From Streptomyces sp. BHT-5-2 (lineage in GTDB: Bacteria; Actinomycetota; Actinomycetes; Streptomycetales; Streptomycetaceae): a stretch of DNA of 64,000 nt. The DNA is taken from contig NZ_CP081496.1 of assembly GCF_019774615.1 (NCBI RefSeq), positions 868,001 to 932,000 on the forward strand. The letters are read 5' to 3'. Below the pieces are notes generated by a model, which worked only from the letters and a program-made list of their open reading frames with translations, was not told the origin of the DNA and made no database searches. The translations under genes and the position numbers were made by a program. Shown here in pieces: positions 23,360-31,758 of this stretch; the stretch's first letter is position 1, and each line of letters opens with the position of its first letter.

Positions 23360-23429
23360 GTACGACTTGCATCGTACTGCAATTGCCTGTACGAATTTCC
23401 TCGTACCGCTTGTGCGAATCATCTCGTAC
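23360..23429. promoter_or_regulatory. three copies of a GTACGA-N6-TCGTAC operator
   Basis: Copies at 23360-23377 (perfect), 23389-23406 (perfect) and 23412-23429 (GTGCGA in the left arm). Each is an 18-bp dyad with a 6-bp spacer. They fill the divergent gap between the ArsR regulator and the MFS gene, whose ATG is 25 bp beyond the last copy. The format fits ArsR-family dimers, so this is very likely the autoregulatory and target site. Confidence 0.8.
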
Positions 23430-23453
23430 TTGCTGGATGAGGAGGGGACACCC

Positions 23454-24719
23454 ATGCCCGGAACCCGTACGGCAGCGCCCACGGCCGGAACCCGCACGGC
23501 ACCGACGCCCGCACCCCACATGCCGCCCGCACCACCCGCACCGCCCACCAGAGAGATCTGGTTCGCCGCCTGGCCGGTGGTCGCCCTCTTCGTCCTGTCG
23601 AACGCGGCGATGCCGCTGTACGCGCTCTGGCAGCGGCAACTCGGCTTCAGCTCGGGCACATTGACGCTGATCTACGCGGCCTACATGGTCGGACTGCTGG
23701 GCGCGCTGCCGGTGGCGGGGGTCGCCTCGGACCGCGTCGGGCGGAAGCCGGTCCTGGTGCCGGCGCTGCTCCTGGGACTCGTCGCCTGCCTCGTCTACGC
23801 CACCGCGCCCTCGGTCGCCGCGTTGGTCGCCGCCCGCCTGCTGACCGGCGTGGCCACGGGCGTCGCGGTGTCGGCCGGGATGGCGGCGGTGACGGACATC
23901 GCCGCCGACCGGCGGATCGGGCCGCTGCTGGCGTCCACCGGGATGGTCCTGGGCGCCGGGATCGGCCCCGTGCTGGCCGGGGTGCTGTCGGAGACCGTGC
24001 CCGGGCCGACCGTGACGGTCTTCGTCGTGGAGGCCGCCCTGCTGATCACGGCGGTGGTGGCGGTGGCCAGGATGCCGCTGCCGCGGCGGGAGCGCGGGGC
24101 GGGCGCCGCCGCGGCCGGCTCCTGGGTGCGGCTGCCGGCCGTGCCCCGGGCCAACCGGCGTCATCTCGCCCTCGGGCTGGCCGCGTTCGCCCCGGGCATC
24201 AGCGCCACCTCGTTCGTACTGTCGCTCGGGCCGTCGCTGCTGGCCGGTCTGCTCGGGACCACGAACCGGGCGCTGGCCGGCGGGATGGCGCTGGCGATGT
24301 TCCTGTCGGCCACCGGTGTGCAGTTCGTGCTGCGGCGGCGGGCCGTCCGCACCGTGCTGCTGGTCTCCGGGGCTGCCACCGTCGCCGGCACCCTGGCACT
24401 GGTCACCGCCGTCCACACCGCCACGCTCGTCCCGCTGGTCGCCGCGGTGCTGCTGGCCGGCGCGGGCCAGGGCGCCGGCCAGCTGGGCGGGCTGACCCTG
24501 CTGAGCCGCGAGGTCCCGGCGGCCCGCCGCGCGGAGGCCAACGCGGCCCTGAACGCCGGGGGTTACCTCCTCGCCGGCGTCCTCCCCGTCGCCGACGGCT
24601 ACCTCAGCGACGCCATCGGGCTGCCGGCGGCGGCCACCACCTTCGGCCTGGCGGTCGCCGCCCTGGCCGCGGCCGGCGCGGCACTGATCGCGACCAGGGG
24701 CGGCCGGCCGCGCGGCTAG
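23454..24719 (+). CDS. MFS transporter under ArsR control
   Basis: 421 residues; Thr/Ala/Pro-rich start of about 35 residues, then about twelve membrane segments. REIWFAAWPVVALFVLSNAAM opens the first segment; GVASDRVGRKPVLVPALLLG is motif A (GxxSDRxGRK). ATG 23454 follows GAGGAGGGG, a strong Shine-Dalgarno; upstream in-frame codons to 23367 lie inside the operator array and are not used. Probably an efflux pump induced when the ArsR regulator releases the three operators. Substrate not readable from sequence. Its stop is followed closely by the IS110 element. Confidence 0.85.
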   Translation: MPGTRTAAPTAGTRTAPTPAPHMPPAPPAPPTREIWFAAWPVVALFVLSNAAMPLYALWQRQLGFSSGTLTLIYAAYMVGLLGALPVAGVASDRVGRKPVLVPALLLGLVACLVYATAPSVAALVAARLLTGVATGVAVSAGMAAVTDIAADRRIGPLLASTGMVLGAGIGPVLAGVLSETVPGPTVTVFVVEAALLITAVVAVARMPLPRRERGAGAAAAGSWVRLPAVPRANRRHLALGLAAFAPGISATSFVLSLGPSLLAGLLGTTNRALAGGMALAMFLSATGVQFVLRRRAVRTVLLVSGAATVAGTLALVTAVHTATLVPLVAAVLLAGAGQGAGQLGGLTLLSREVPAARRAEANAALNAGGYLLAGVLPVADGYLSDAIGLPAAATTFGLAVAALAAAGAALIATRGGRPRG

Positions 24720-24775
24720 CGCCTGCGCCGGAAGTCCCGACTGCCCCTGGGGGACGGCCCCAGGTCCTCCCCATT

Positions 24776-25005
24776 ACCTTCTTGGTGGCCCCGCAATGGG
24801 GCGCCCGGCCTTCGGAGTTGGCATGACTTTCTCCCCCTGTCGAACGTATGGCCTGGGGGGTGGTGTCACCGGCTCCGGAGGCATCGACAGACCGCTGATT
24901 AGGGGCATGACCACCGGCTTGTCCGCAGGTCGGGAGGCTCTTCGTAATGTGGATGTGGCGATCGGTGCCGTGGGACGGCCGGGCGGGAACGACCAGAGGA
25001 CGCAC
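24776..25005 (+). ncRNA. candidate IS110 bridge RNA region
   Basis: In the IS110 group the left non-coding end encodes a bridge RNA with loops pairing to donor and target DNA. This stretch has the right position and size, with stems GCCCC-GCAAT-GGGGC (24788-24802) and a longer stem-loop near 24913-24932 (CCGGCTTG/CAGGTCGG). I could not assign the guide loops by eye because the exact element ends are unknown. Confidence 0.35.
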
Positions 25006-26208
25006 GTGATCGACGTCAGTGAGATCGGCGCCTTCCTCGGCCTGGACGTCGGCAAGAGCGAACACCACGCCACCGCCGTCACTCCGGCCGGAAGGAAGGC
25101 CTTCGACAAGCGGCTGCCCAACAGCGAACCCAAGCTCCGCGACGTGTTCGCCAAGCTGAAAGCCAAGCACGGCACCGTGCTCGTGGTCGTCGACCAGCCC
25201 GCCTCCATCGGCGCCCTGCCGCTGGCCGTGGCCCGCGACATGGACTGCCCCGTGGCTTACCTGCCGGGCCTGACGATGCGGCGGATCGCCGACCTCTACC
25301 CCGGTGAAGCCAAAACCGACGCCCGCGACGCCTTCATCATCGCGGACGCGGCCCGGTCGATGCCGCACACTCTGCGGGCCGTCGAGCTTGCCGACGAGGC
25401 AGTAGCCGAGCTGGAAATGATCGTGGGTTTCGACGACGACCTGGCCGGCGAAGCCACCCGCATCAGCAACAGACTGCGGGGACTGCTGACACAGATCCAC
25501 CCGTCGCTGGAACGGGTACTGGGACCGCGAATGCAGCACCCAGCCGTGCTCAAGCTGCTCGACCAGTGCGGTTCGCCGGCCCAGGTCCGCAAGGCCGGAC
25601 GGCGTCGGCTGGTGAACCTGATCCGCCCAAAGGCACCACGGATGGCGGAACGGCTCGTCGATGACATCTTCACCGCCCTGGACGAGCAGACAGTGGTCGT
25701 GCCAGGCACGGCCGCGGCCGCATTGATCGTCCCCAGCCTCGCCAGCTCGCTCCAGTCGGTACTTGACCAGCGCAAACTCCTCGCCACAAGGATCGAGGAA
25801 CTGCTGGAGGCTCACCCTCTTTCCAAGGTCCTGACGTCCATGCCGGGGATCGGCGTCAGGACCGGAGCACGCATCCTCATCGACATCGGCGACGCCAGCA
25901 GCTTCCCCAGCGCCGCCCACCTCGCCGCCTACGCCGGCCTCGCCCCGGCAACCCGCAGTTCCGGGTCCTCCATCCGCGGCGAACAGCCATCGCGCAGAGG
26001 AAACAAACAGCTCAAACGCGCCTTCTTCCTCTCCGCGTTCGCCGCCCTGGCCGACCCCGTCTCCAGGGCCTACTACGACAAGAAGATCGCCCAGGGAAAA
26101 CACCACACCCAAGCCCTCCTCTGCCTCGCCAGACGACGAGCCGACGTGCTCTTCGCCATGCTCCGCGACGGCACCTTCTACCAACCCCAACCAGCCCCCA
26201 CGGGTTGA
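25006..26208 (+). CDS. IS110-family transposase
   Basis: 400 residues, full length. N-terminal DEDD/RuvC-like domain: FLGLDVGKSEHHATAV (first Asp), LVVVDQPASIGALPLAVARD (second acidic site), LYPGEAKTDARDAFIIADAA (KTDARDA block). C-terminal Transposase_20 domain: LTSMPGIGVRTGARILIDIG and LAAYAGLAPATRSSGSSIRG, with the Ser-rich patch followed by GNKQLKRAFFLSAFAAL. No stop codon or frameshift, so it may be active. GTG 25006 gives the family start. Codon use is a little less GC-extreme than the neighbours, in line with mobility. Confidence 0.92.
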   Translation: MIDVSEIGAFLGLDVGKSEHHATAVTPAGRKAFDKRLPNSEPKLRDVFAKLKAKHGTVLVVVDQPASIGALPLAVARDMDCPVAYLPGLTMRRIADLYPGEAKTDARDAFIIADAARSMPHTLRAVELADEAVAELEMIVGFDDDLAGEATRISNRLRGLLTQIHPSLERVLGPRMQHPAVLKLLDQCGSPAQVRKAGRRRLVNLIRPKAPRMAERLVDDIFTALDEQTVVVPGTAAAALIVPSLASSLQSVLDQRKLLATRIEELLEAHPLSKVLTSMPGIGVRTGARILIDIGDASSFPSAAHLAAYAGLAPATRSSGSSIRGEQPSRRGNKQLKRAFFLSAFAALADPVSRAYYDKKIAQGKHHTQALLCLARRRADVLFAMLRDGTFYQPQPAPTG

Positions 26209-26268
26209 CGAAACCCATAGGGGCACCCCCCCGCTACGCCCCCGCGTCCCCCACGGCGCCCGCGTCCC

Positions 26269-27369
26269 TCATGCCCCCTCCCCCTCCGTCACCACATCCG
26301 CCACCACGCACCCCACGTTGTCCGGCGCCCCGGCCTCGTGGGCGCGGCGGACCAGCTCGGCGACCGCCTGCTGCGGGGTGGCCGCGCCGGCGAGGGCCGC
26401 CCGGATCTCCTCGGGCGGGACGACGCCGGTCAGGCCGTCGGTGCAGAGCAGATAGCGCTCGCCGGGCCGGGCGTCGAGCAGTTGGAGGTCCGGGGCGAAG
26501 TCGACGCCGGCGTCCAGGGACCGCAGCAACAGGGCGCGTTGCGGATGCGACGGCGCCTCCTCGGGCGTGAGCCGGCCCTCGTCGATGAGGGACTGCACCA
26601 GGCTGTGGTCGTGGGTGAGGCGGACGAGCCCGGAGTCCCGCAGGACGTAGGCCCGCGAGTCCCCGATGTGCAGCAGCGCCAGCCGGGCGCCGGAACGCAG
26701 CAGCGCGGTGAGGGTGCTGCCGGTCGCCTCGTCGGCCGTCGGCGCGGCACGGTGGGCGTCCCGGGCCGCCTCCTCCAGGACGGTGAGCAGGTCGGCGGCG
26801 GTCAGATCCCGGTCCGCCAGGGGCCTCAGCGCCTCGATGGCGGCGGTGGCGGCCGGTCCGCCACGGGGGCCGTAGCCGTCGGCGACCGCCAGCAGGTGCG
26901 GGCCGGCGTAGGCCGCGTCCTGTTGGGCGGTGCGCACCAGCCCTCGGTCCGTGAGGGCGGCGCAGCGCATCGTCAACGGGGTCGCGGGGTCCAGGGGTCG
27001 GGCCATGGTGGTGTCCTTCCGCTTCAGCTGGTCCACGAGGAAGGCGGCCAGGTCCCGGCGGGCGGCGACATCGGCCTCGACCTGCGCCCAGTACGCGGCG
27101 ACCGCCCCGGCCGCGGCGTCCGGCGCCAGCTCGCACACCTCGCGGATGCGGGCCAGCGGCATGCCGAGCCGGCGCAGCCAGGCGACCAGCCGGGCGCGCT
27201 CCAGCTGGGCCGGGGCGTAGTGGCGGTAGCCGCTGCAGGGGTCGACGTGGACGGGAGTCAGCAGACCGAGCTCGTCGTACAGGCGCAGTGCCTTCGGCGA
27301 GAGCCGGGACGCCCGTGCGAACGCCCCGATCGTCAGCAGCTCCCCGTCCCTCCGGTGTGCCCCGTCCAC
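26269..27369 (-). CDS. MerR-PP2C fusion: MerR DNA-binding domain joined to a PP2C-type phosphatase
   Basis: 366 residues in one frame. Residues about 10-75 are a MerR helix-turn-helix (LLTIGAFARASRLSPKALRL, YDELGLLTPVHVD, GYRHYAPAQLERARLVAWLR) with a coiled-coil-like stretch to about 125. From about 135 a PP2C domain follows: VRTAQQDAAYAGPHLLAVAD, LALLHIGDSRAYVLRDSGLV, HDHSLVQSLIDEG, YLLCTDGLTGVVPPEEI, GAPDNVGCVVADV. Metal Asp positions (VAD, GDS, CTDG, DN) are kept, although the usual DGMGGH loop reads DGYGPRGG. GTG 27369 is preceded by GGAGGAG. A phosphatase directly fused to a promoter-binding head could link phosphorylation state to transcription. No kinase is adjacent. Confidence 0.88.
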   Translation of the reverse strand: MDGAHRRDGELLTIGAFARASRLSPKALRLYDELGLLTPVHVDPCSGYRHYAPAQLERARLVAWLRRLGMPLARIREVCELAPDAAAGAVAAYWAQVEADVAARRDLAAFLVDQLKRKDTTMARPLDPATPLTMRCAALTDRGLVRTAQQDAAYAGPHLLAVADGYGPRGGPAATAAIEALRPLADRDLTAADLLTVLEEAARDAHRAAPTADEATGSTLTALLRSGARLALLHIGDSRAYVLRDSGLVRLTHDHSLVQSLIDEGRLTPEEAPSHPQRALLLRSLDAGVDFAPDLQLLDARPGERYLLCTDGLTGVVPPEEIRAALAGAATPQQAVAELVRRAHEAGAPDNVGCVVADVVTEGEGA

Positions 27370-27514
27370 TTGGTGCTCCTCCACGCGCCGTCGCCACCGG
27401 GGGACGGCGGCCGTCCTCCTCGTACCGGGCACCTCGCCCGGCCCCGCCGATGCTGGGCCTTCCCCCAGGGACAAGGTCAACGGCCCCCGCCACAGGGCGC
27501 CGGGACCGCCCCGG

Positions 27515-28768
27515 CTACGCCCCGTCCAGCCGGTTCAGCGCCGCGGCCGTCAGCGCCTGCACGCCCATCTCCAGTGTCGGCCGGGCCAGCGGGACGAATT
27601 GCGGCGCATGGTTGGAGGGGATGTCCTGGGCCAGCCGCCCGGCGGCCAGCGCGGTGCGGAACTCGTCCGGGTCCCAGCCGCCCAGCCACCAGTAGTACAG
27701 CGGTGCCCCGGCGGCGCTCGCGAGCAGCCCCACGTCCTCGCTGCCGGTCGCCGGCTCGTAGGCGAACACCCGCTGCTCGCCGAAGAGCCCGGTGAAGCTC
27801 GCGTTGACCTCCGCCAGCACCGCCGTGTCGTTGACGGTCGGCGGGAAGGATTCCAGCCTCCTGGTCTCCGGCTCCCGCGGCGCACCGGACGCGGCCGCCT
27901 CGGCCCGCGCGATCCGGTCGACGGCGGCCAGCACGGCGGTCCGCACGTTCTGGTCGAAGCTGCGGACGCTGAGCCGGACGACGGCCCGGTCCGGTATCAC
28001 GTTGGCGCTGTCCCCGGCGTGGAACGAGCCGACCGTGACCACCGCCTGCTCCTTCGCGGCGATCTCCCGCGCCACCACCGACTGCACCCGCTGCACGAAC
28101 GCCGCCGCCATCAGGATCGGGTCCACCGTCGTCTCCGGCCGCGAACCGTGGCCGCCGGTCCCGTGGAAGGTGATCTCCAGGGTGTCGGCGGCGGCCATGC
28201 ACGCCCCCGGGCAGTACGCGATCAGCCCCGCACCGAAGGGCCCGACGTGCTGCCCCAGCACCACGTCGGGCGTGGGCACCAGGCCCTGGCTGTAGAGGCC
28301 GTCGTCGAGCATGGCGCGGGCGCCGTTGCCCGCCTCCTCGGCCGGCTGGAACAGCACCACCAGCGTCCCCGACCAGTGCGCGCGGCCCGCGGCGAGCAGG
28401 TCGGCGGCCCCCAGCAGGCAGGTCACATGGACGTCGTGCCCGCAGGCGTGCATCCGACCCGGGACGGTGGAGGCGTACGGCACCCCGGAGTTCTCGGTGA
28501 CCGGCAGCGCGTCCATGTCGGCGCGCAGCAGGACCACCGGGCCGGGGCCGTTGCGCAGTACCCCGGTGACGCCGGTGCCGCCGATTCCGGTCGTCACGTC
28601 GTAGCCGTACGCGGTCAGCCGGCGGGCCGCCTCGGCGGCCGTACGGGTCTCCTGGAAGGCGAGTTCGGGGTGGCGGTGCAGGTCTTCGTAGAGGGCCACG
28701 AGGTCCGCGAGGCGGGCGTCGAGCGGTGCCAGGACGGATGAGGGGAGGGCATGGTCACGGTCGCTCAT
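27515..28768 (-). CDS. M20-family amidohydrolase
   Basis: 417-residue zinc/manganese amidohydrolase (IAA-amino acid/hippurate hydrolase group). It hydrolyses N-acyl amino acids or similar amides. Metal-site blocks: VVLLRADMDALPVTENSGVP, RMHACGHDVHVTCLLGAA, LVVLFQPAEEAGNGARAMLD, and the C-terminal TGSEDVGLLASAAGAPLYYW. A dimerisation domain (about 180-300) begins around ITFHGTGGHGSRPE. Substrate cannot be chosen by sequence. Transcribed alone, convergent with nothing; the Shine-Dalgarno before ATG 28768 is weak. Confidence 0.9.
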   Translation of the reverse strand: MSDRDHALPSSVLAPLDARLADLVALYEDLHRHPELAFQETRTAAEAARRLTAYGYDVTTGIGGTGVTGVLRNGPGPVVLLRADMDALPVTENSGVPYASTVPGRMHACGHDVHVTCLLGAADLLAAGRAHWSGTLVVLFQPAEEAGNGARAMLDDGLYSQGLVPTPDVVLGQHVGPFGAGLIAYCPGACMAAADTLEITFHGTGGHGSRPETTVDPILMAAAFVQRVQSVVAREIAAKEQAVVTVGSFHAGDSANVIPDRAVVRLSVRSFDQNVRTAVLAAVDRIARAEAAASGAPREPETRRLESFPPTVNDTAVLAEVNASFTGLFGEQRVFAYEPATGSEDVGLLASAAGAPLYYWWLGGWDPDEFRTALAAGRLAQDIPSNHAPQFVPLARPTLEMGVQALTAAALNRLDGA

Positions 28769-28993
28769 ACGCGCATTCGACCATGCGCGGGCGCCGCCGT
28801 CTGCCCCTGGGGCGGGCGCGTTCCCGCGGCGCGCCCGGCTCCGTTCCCGCCGGCCGGGCCGTCCTGAGCTGGCCGGTACGCAGCGGGTCGGTGTCCGGTC
28901 CCCCGTGACACCACCGCCCCCGCCTGCAACCGTGGATCACCATGCCTGCGACGTGGCGCAGCGCATCCCCAAGCCGACGACCGGAGGCTGACG

Positions 28994-30025
28994 TTGGCCA
29001 CTTCACCCACCCGACCGGCGGACGAGCCGGCCGATCTCGCGACCCACCTCATGGACCAGGCCATGGGCCATCTGTTCTCCGCCGCGCTGCGCACCGCCGC
29101 CCACTACCGCATCGCCGACCGGCTCACCGCGGGCCCGCGCACCCCCGAGCAACTGGCCGCCGCCACCGACACCCACGCCCCGCACCTGCGCCGCGTCCTG
29201 CGCTACCTCGCCGCCCGCGGCATCTTCCGCGAGGACACCGCGGGCGCCTACCAACTGACGCCCGCGGCCCGGCAGTTGCGCACCGACGTGCCCGACTCCC
29301 TGCACCCCGCCGTCATGATGCTCACCGACGACCTGTTCCTGCGGACGTCCGCCGGCCTGCCCGAGGCGGTACGGCACGGCGGCGCCTCCTTCGAGCGGCT
29401 CTTCGGCACGCCGCTCTTCGCCCATCTGGAGTCGGATCCGGCCGGGCGCACGCTCTTCGACGACGGGACGGCGTCGCTGGCCGCCCCGGTGGACGACGCG
29501 GTGGCCGCCGCCTATCCCTTCCCCGAGACCGGCACCGTCGTCGACGTCGGCGGCGGCCGCGGGGGCCTGCTGCGCGCGGTGCTGGGTCGCCATCCGCAGC
29601 TGACCGGCGTCCTCTTCGACCTGGCGCCGCCACTGGCCCACCACCTGCTGGGCGCCGATGAGCTCAAGGGCCGCTGGCGCACCCAGGAGGGCGACTTCTT
29701 CACCTCCGTCCCGGAGGGCGGCGACCTCTACGTCCTCAAACACGTGCTGCACGACTGGCCGGACGACGCCTGCCGCCGCATCCTGCGCGGCTGCCGTACG
29801 GCGATGGCGCCCGGCCGCCGCCTGCTGGTCGTCGACTGCGTGCTGCCGCCGGGGAACGCCCCGCACTTCGGCAAGACGATGGACATCGCCATGCTGACGG
29901 TCTTCGACGGCCGGGAGCGCAACGCGGACGAGTTCGCGGCGCTGCTGGCGGCCGCCGACTTCCGGCTGACCCGGGTGCTCCCGACGCCGAGCTTCGCGTC
30001 GATCGTGGAGGCGGTGGCCGACTAG
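28994..30025 (+). CDS. SAM-dependent O-methyltransferase (class I, acetylserotonin-type)
   Basis: 343 residues. N-terminal winged-helix dimerisation domain (LATHLMDQAMGHLFSAALRT, AAHYRIADRLTAGPRTPEQL), then the Methyltransf_2 catalytic domain: TVVDVGGGRGGLLRAVLGRH is the SAM loop, and LKHVLHDWPDDACRRILRGC carries the catalytic His-Asp pair seen in small-molecule O-methyltransferases. TTG 28994 is used as start because GGAGG lies seven bases upstream. These enzymes are typical tailoring enzymes of secondary metabolism, but no cluster surrounds this one, so its substrate is open. Confidence 0.9.
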   Translation: MATSPTRPADEPADLATHLMDQAMGHLFSAALRTAAHYRIADRLTAGPRTPEQLAAATDTHAPHLRRVLRYLAARGIFREDTAGAYQLTPAARQLRTDVPDSLHPAVMMLTDDLFLRTSAGLPEAVRHGGASFERLFGTPLFAHLESDPAGRTLFDDGTASLAAPVDDAVAAAYPFPETGTVVDVGGGRGGLLRAVLGRHPQLTGVLFDLAPPLAHHLLGADELKGRWRTQEGDFFTSVPEGGDLYVLKHVLHDWPDDACRRILRGCRTAMAPGRRLLVVDCVLPPGNAPHFGKTMDIAMLTVFDGRERNADEFAALLAAADFRLTRVLPTPSFASIVEAVAD

Positions 30026-30132
30026 CGGGCGGCCCGCCCCGACACGCCGCGCCCCGCTGCCCCCGTCGCCGCCGGTCCCGCGCTCTACTGAGGGCCACTC
30101 GACCGGCGGCCGACGAGAGGGGCTGGGGCAAC

Positions 30133-31293
30133 GTGACGGTTCTGATGCAGGCGCGCAGCCGCAACGAGGCGCACCGCGCCGCCACCCCACTGGAGCTGTT
30201 CTTCGACCTGTGCTTCGTGGTGGCGATCGCCCAGGCCGGCCGCCAACTGGTGCACGCCCTGGCCGAGGGCCATCCGGGGCACGGCGTGGTCGGCTATCTG
30301 ATGGTGTTCTTCGCCATCTGGCTCGCGTGGCTCAACTTCAGCTGGTTCTCGTCCGCGTACGACACCGACGACGTGCTGTACCGGGTGGTGACGCTCGTTC
30401 AGATCGCCGGTGTCCTCGTCCTGGCCGCCGGCGTCCCGCGGGCCTTCGACCACGGCGACTTCCGGGTGGTGTGGTGCGGCTATCTGGTGATGCGGCTGGC
30501 GCTGGTCAGCCAGTGGCTGCGGGCCGCCCACGGTGCGCGGGGCGCCGAACGGCGCACCGCCCTCCACTACGCCCTCGGGGTGACCGTCTGCCAGGTCGGC
30601 TGGCTGGCACTGCTGTTCCTGCCGCCGGGCGACGCCCCGTGGGTGTTCCTGGTGATGGGCACGCTGGAGCTGTCGGTCCCGGCGCTCGCCGAACGCCGGC
30701 GGCAGACGACCTGGCACCCGCACCACATCGCCGAGCGCTACGGCTTGTTCACCCTCATCGTGCTGGGCGAGACGGTCTCGGCGGCGACCGTGGCCGTGCA
30801 GTCGGCGCTCGACGAGCACCACGACCCGGGCACGCTGCTGCCGATCGCCGCCGGCGGCCTGCTGCTGGTCTTCGCGGCGTACTGGATCTACTTCGCGGTC
30901 CCCATCCACCTCCACCTCCGTTCCAACCGCCAGGCGTTCCTGTGGGGATACGGCCACTACCTGGTGTTCTGCTCGGCCGCGGCGATCGGCGCGGGGATCG
31001 AGATCGCGGTGGAGCAGTCGGCCGGCGGCACGCATCTGCCGGTGTACGCGGCGGCGGCCTGTGTCACGGTGCCGGGCGCGCTCTACCTGTTCACGGTGTG
31101 GCTGATCCACTCCCGCCACCAGAAGCGCGGTCTCGCCCAGCAACTGGTCCTGCCAGTGTCCGCCGTTCTGGTTCTGGCATGTACGTCCGCCGGGCGTGTC
31201 GCGGTCCCGTTGGCGGGTCTGGTGGCGGCCGCCACGGTGGCGGTGGGCGTCACCCTGACGGCCCGCCAGGGCACCGCTCTGGAGGAGGAGTAG
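30133..31293 (+). CDS. low temperature requirement protein A (LtrA) family membrane protein
   Basis: 386 residues with about nine to ten membrane segments. The N-terminal ATPLELFFDLCFVVAIAQAG and FFAIWLAWLNFSWFSSAYDT, then RYGLFTLIVLGETVSAATVA, are the recognised LtrA blocks. LtrA was named from a cold-growth phenotype in Listeria; its molecular function is not known. GTG start. It follows the methyltransferase by 107 bp on the same strand, but a functional link is not indicated. Confidence 0.88.
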   Translation: MTVLMQARSRNEAHRAATPLELFFDLCFVVAIAQAGRQLVHALAEGHPGHGVVGYLMVFFAIWLAWLNFSWFSSAYDTDDVLYRVVTLVQIAGVLVLAAGVPRAFDHGDFRVVWCGYLVMRLALVSQWLRAAHGARGAERRTALHYALGVTVCQVGWLALLFLPPGDAPWVFLVMGTLELSVPALAERRRQTTWHPHHIAERYGLFTLIVLGETVSAATVAVQSALDEHHDPGTLLPIAAGGLLLVFAAYWIYFAVPIHLHLRSNRQAFLWGYGHYLVFCSAAAIGAGIEIAVEQSAGGTHLPVYAAAACVTVPGALYLFTVWLIHSRHQKRGLAQQLVLPVSAVLVLACTSAGRVAVPLAGLVAAATVAVGVTLTARQGTALEEE

Positions 31294-31758
31294 CGGCCGC
31301 CGGTCGGCCCATCCCGGGTACGGGTGTGAGCGGCGCCCGCCCGGCGCGCCGTCCCCCGTAAGCGTGCCGAACGGCCGTACGCGCGCCCGCCGCGCCCGGC
31401 CGCCGGACCACCCGCCGAGCGGCCGGAAAGCACCCGGCGCACCCGGCGATCCCTCCTGCCAACTCACCCTTCACAGAGCGGACTTGGGTCGCATTCCGGC
31501 CAACTTTGGGCCACCCCGTCACGCCCTCCGCGGCACGTCACATAGCCCTCGACCGCGATCATTCCCCGCATTCCCATACCAAAGGACCACTCGGCGTGCG
31601 GCGTCATCCTCATGCCCTCTACCGTTCACCACGGCCCGCGGAAGCGGCCCCACCGGAACGCGGTAGGGTGCAGATTGCCCTTTTTATGCCTGGGGGCTCT
31701 GCGGTCCCGCAGCGACCCACGGGCCGTCCGCCCGTCCGTACCTGAGGAGACGCCAGAC
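31294..31758. other. 465-bp gene-free stretch before an L,D-transpeptidase-fold gene
   Basis: No supported coding region. A short perfect hairpin CTGCGG-TC-CCGCAG lies at 31699-31712 and a T-run at 31680-31685, and the right end carries the Shine-Dalgarno TGAGGAGACG of the next gene. An in-frame leader from 31612 exists but reads like non-coding DNA. The patch is less GC-rich than average around 31555-31690 and probably holds the promoter. Confidence 0.5.

Larger units (their letters stand above)
24776..26226 (+). mobile_element. IS110-family insertion sequence, ends approximate
   Basis: One transposase gene with about 230 bp of non-coding DNA on its left and under 20 bp on its right. No terminal inverted repeats or target duplications are evident, as is normal for IS110. 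The left boundary is a guess (near ATTACCTTCTTGG); the right end should lie at or just after GACGAAACCCATAGGGGCA. It is inserted between the convergent MFS and MerR-PP2C genes without breaking either. Confidence 0.65.

Noticed and set aside
28994..30025. Secondary-metabolite cluster around the O-methyltransferase
   Set aside because: Neighbours (M20 amidohydrolase, LtrA, transpeptidase) are unrelated; no PKS, NRPS, terpene or RiPP core gene is visible.
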